A DNA stretch of 64,000 nucleotides from Closterium sp. NIES-65 (Eukaryota; Streptophyta; Zygnematophyceae; Desmidiales; Closteriaceae), in assembly GCA_948144175.1 (NCBI GenBank), contig CANXME010000532.1:3099001-3163000 (forward strand), in the 5' to 3' direction. The notes below the pieces were generated by a model, which saw only the letters and a program-made list of their open reading frames with translations, did not search any database and was not told the origin of the DNA. Numbering within the stretch: position 1 is the stretch's first letter; every line of letters starts with the position of its first letter. This document shows, piece by piece, positions 61,301-64,000 of this stretch. The translations under genes and the position numbers were made by a program.

Positions 61301-64000
61301 AGGCAAGTGCACTGTATTGCAGGCAAGTGCACTGTATTGCTGCAGGCAAGTGCACTGTATTGCAGGCAAGTGCACTGTATTGCAGGCAAGTGCACTGCAT
61401 TGCAGGCAAGTGCACTGCATTGCAGGCAAGTGCACTGCATTGCAGGCAAGTGCACTGTATCGCAGGCAAGTGCCCTGTATTGCATGCAAGTGCACTGCAT
61501 TGCAGGCAAGTGCACTGTATTGCTGCAGGCAAGTGCACTGTATTGCAGGCGAGTGCACTGTATTGCAGGCAAGTGCACTGCATTGCAGGAAAGTGCACTG
61601 CATTGCACGCAAGTGCACTGCATTGTTCGCAAGTGCACTGCATTGCACGCAAGTGCACTGCATTGCACGCAAGTGCACTGTATTGCAGACAAGTGCACTG
61701 TATTGCAGGCAAGTGCACTAGTTTGCAGGCAAGTGCACTGTATTGCACGCAAGTGCACTAGTTTGCAGACAAGTGCACTGTATTGCACGCAAGTGCACTT
61801 TATTGCAGGCAAGTGCACTGTATTGTACGCACGTGCACTGTATTGCAGGCAAGTGCACTGTATTGCAGGCAAGTGCACTGTATTGCAAGCAAGTGCACTG
61901 TTTTGCAGGCAAGTGCACTGTATTGCAGGCAAGTGCACTGTATTGTAGGCAAGTGCACTGTATTGGAGGCAAGTGCACTGTATTGCAGGCAAGTGCACTA
62001 TATTGCTACAGGCAAGTGCACTGCATTGCAGGCAAGTGCACTACATTGCAGGCAAGTGCACTGTATTGCAGGCAAGTGCACTGTATTGCTGCAGGCAAGT
62101 GCACTGTATTGCACGCAAGTGCACTGTATTGCAGGCAAGTGCACTGCATTGCAGACAAGTGCACTGCATTGCAGGCAAGTGCACTGCATTGCAGGCAAGT
62201 GCACTGTATTGCAGGCAAGTGCACTGTATTGCATGCAAGTGCATTGCATTGCAGGCAAGTGCACTGTATTGCTGCAGGCAAGTGCACTGTATTGCAGGCA
62301 AGTGCACTGTATTGCAGGCAAGTGCACTGCATTGCAGGCAAGTGGACTGCATTGCAGGCAAGTGCACTGTATTGCTGCAGGCAAGTGCACTGTATTGCAG
62401 AGAAGTGCACTGTATTGCAGGCAAGTGCACTAGATTGCAGGCAAGTGCACTTCATTGCAGGCAAATGCACTGTACTGCAGGCAAGTGCACTGCATTGCAG
62501 GCAAGTGCACTGTATTGCTGGAAAGTGCACTGTATTGCAGGCGAGTGCACTGTATTGCTGCAGGCAAGTGCACCCTATTGCAGGCAAGTGCACTGTATTG
62601 CAGGCAAGTGCACTGCATCCAGGCAAGTGCACTCCATTGCAGGCAAGTGCACTGCATTGCTGCAGGCAAGTGCACTGTATTGCAGGCAAGTGCACTGTAT
62701 TGCAGGCAAGTGCACTGCATTGCTGCAGGCAAGTGCACTGTATTGCAGGCAAGTGCACTGTATTGCAGGCAAGTGCACTTTATGGCAGGCAAGTGCACTG
62801 TATTGCAAGCAAGTGCATTGTATTGCAGGCTAGTGCACTGTATTGCAGGAAAGGGCACTGTATTGCAAGCAAGTGCACTGTATTGCAGGCAAGTGCACTG
62901 TATTGCAGGCAAGTGCACTGCATTGCAGGCAAGTGCACTGGATCGCAGGCAAGTGCACTCTATTGCAGGCAAGTGCACTCCATTGCAGGCAAGTGCACTG
63001 TATTGCAGGCAAGTGCATTGCATTGCAGGCAAGTGCACTGTATTGCAGACAAGTGCACTGTATTGCAGGCAAGTGCACTGTATTGCAGGCAAGTGCACTG
63101 TATTGCAGGCAAATGCATTGTACTGCAGGCAAGTGCACTGTATTGCAGGCAAGTGCACTGTATTGCAAGCAAGTGCACTCTATGGCAAGCAAGTGCACTG
63201 TATTGCAGGCAAGTGCACTGTACTGCAGGCAAGTGCACTGTATTGTAGGCAAGTGGACTGTATTGCAGGCAAGTACACTAGATTGCAGGCAAGTGCACTT
63301 CATTGCAGGCAAGTGCACTGCATTGCAGGCAAGTGCACTGCATTGCATGCAAGTGCACTGTATTGCTGCAGGCAAGTGCACTGTATTGCAGACAAGTGCA
63401 CTGTATTGCAAGCAAGTGCACTCTATGGCAAGCAAGTGCACTGTATTGCAGGCAAGTGCACTGTACTGCAGGCAAGTGCACTGTATTGTAGGCAAGTGGA
63501 CTGTATTGCAGGCAAGTACACTAGATTGCAGGCAAGTGCACTTCATTGCAGGCAAGTGCACTGCATTGCAGGCAAGTGCACTGCATTGCAGGCAAGTGCA
63601 CTGTATTGCTGCAGGCAAGTGCACTGTATTGCAGGCAAGTGCACTGTATTGCAGGCAAGTGCACTGCATTGCAGGCAAGTGGACTGCATTGCAGGCAAGT
63701 GCACTGTATTGCTGCAGGCAAGTGCACTGTATTGCAGAGAAGTGCACTGTATTGCAGGCAAGTGCACTAGATTGCAGGCAAGTGCACTTCATTGCAGGCA
63801 AATGCACTGTACTGCAGGCAAGTGCACTGCATTGCAGGCAAGTGCACTGTATTGCTGGAAAGTGCACTGTATTGCAGGCGAGTGCACTGTATTGCTGCAG
63901 GCAAGTGCACCCTATTGCAGGCAAGTGCACTGTATTGCAGGCAAGTGCACTGCATCCAGGCAAGTGCACTCCATTGCAGGCAAGTGCACTGCATTGCTGC
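58372..64000. repeat. 20-bp satellite array with higher-order structure
   Basis: About 280 copies of GCAAGTGCACTGTATTGCAG run to the window edge. Common variants change GTATT to GCATT, ATATT or TTCATT, and CAGG to CACG, CATG or CAAG. A 3-bp insertion (ATTGCTGCAGG) recurs at regular distances. Longer blocks are themselves repeated: 58511 onward recurs at 59457 (about 945 bp), and 63168-63300 recurs about 241 bp later. Because three units make 60 bp without a stop, very long Cys/His-rich frames appear on both strands; they are artefacts. Confidence 0.97.

Noticed and set aside
58394-63969. Very long Cys/His-rich frames on both strands of the right-hand array
   Set aside because: They follow from a 20-bp monomer without stops; both strands and several frames are open at once, and no start context or homology is seen.
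58372-64000. CRISPR-like look of a short regular repeat
   Set aside because: The monomers abut directly with no unique spacers, and the setting is eukaryotic.

Overview
The window looks like nuclear DNA of a streptophyte green plant, most likely a charophyte-grade alga or bryophyte. That placement is inference. It rests on GT-AG introns, a single-exon AP-3 delta adaptin like the intronless Arabidopsis gene, a plant-type membrane-anchored methyltransferase of the At3g27230/At5g40830 kind, an RCC1-repeat gene, a FAS1 (fasciclin) gene, plant-style Copia and chromodomain Gypsy elements, and GC-rich coding sequence. Nothing bacterial, plasmid-like or viral was seen, apart from LTR retrotransposons treated as fossils.

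Layout. 1-2324: reversed pieces of short-LTR Copia elements. 2325-2655: a tRNA-like SINE pair. 3435-7043: AP-3 delta. 8560-11360 (+): METTL24-like methyltransferase with a 0.7 kb GAT-rich tract in its first intron. 11831-16277 (-): an eight-exon anchored methyltransferase, convergent with the previous gene; its eight exons close in phase to 1728 nt. 16784-22786: a whole-looking young Copia element with 435-bp LTRs and a CCTCT target duplication. 23309-25042: two 18-bp minisatellites. 24171-25870 and 35010-35525 (-): parts of an RCC1-repeat gene, separated by a Gypsy chromovirus (about 26059-34989) that carries a reversed Copia fragment. 36692-52671: a diverged noncoding repeat present twice and invaded by Copia elements at 37119-44492 and 44604-51801. 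52672-55518: a Copia LTR plus leader. 55598-56518 (+): a small secreted FAS1 gene. 58372-64000: a 20-bp satellite running off the window.

Two themes stand out. First, the host genes carry local echoes of their own exons or splice sites. In the anchored methyltransferase, the SAM-binding exon is half-duplicated 125 bp upstream and a splice donor is triplicated in 26-bp units. In the RCC1 locus, motif-bearing segments occur as tandem pairs spaced about 125-240 bp. Second, one Copia lineage with LTRs of only about 123-136 bp has a long GC-rich tandem-repeat leader between primer site and gag. It also has an atypical Cys/His motif in gag, a recurring LREWY motif, and Gly/Pro-rich linkers. One member is flanked by a 73-bp duplication instead of the usual 5 bp.

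No operon-like cooperation is visible. The two convergent methyltransferases are both predicted type II membrane proteins, and AP-3 and FAS1 also relate to the endomembrane or secretory route, but a functional link is not shown.
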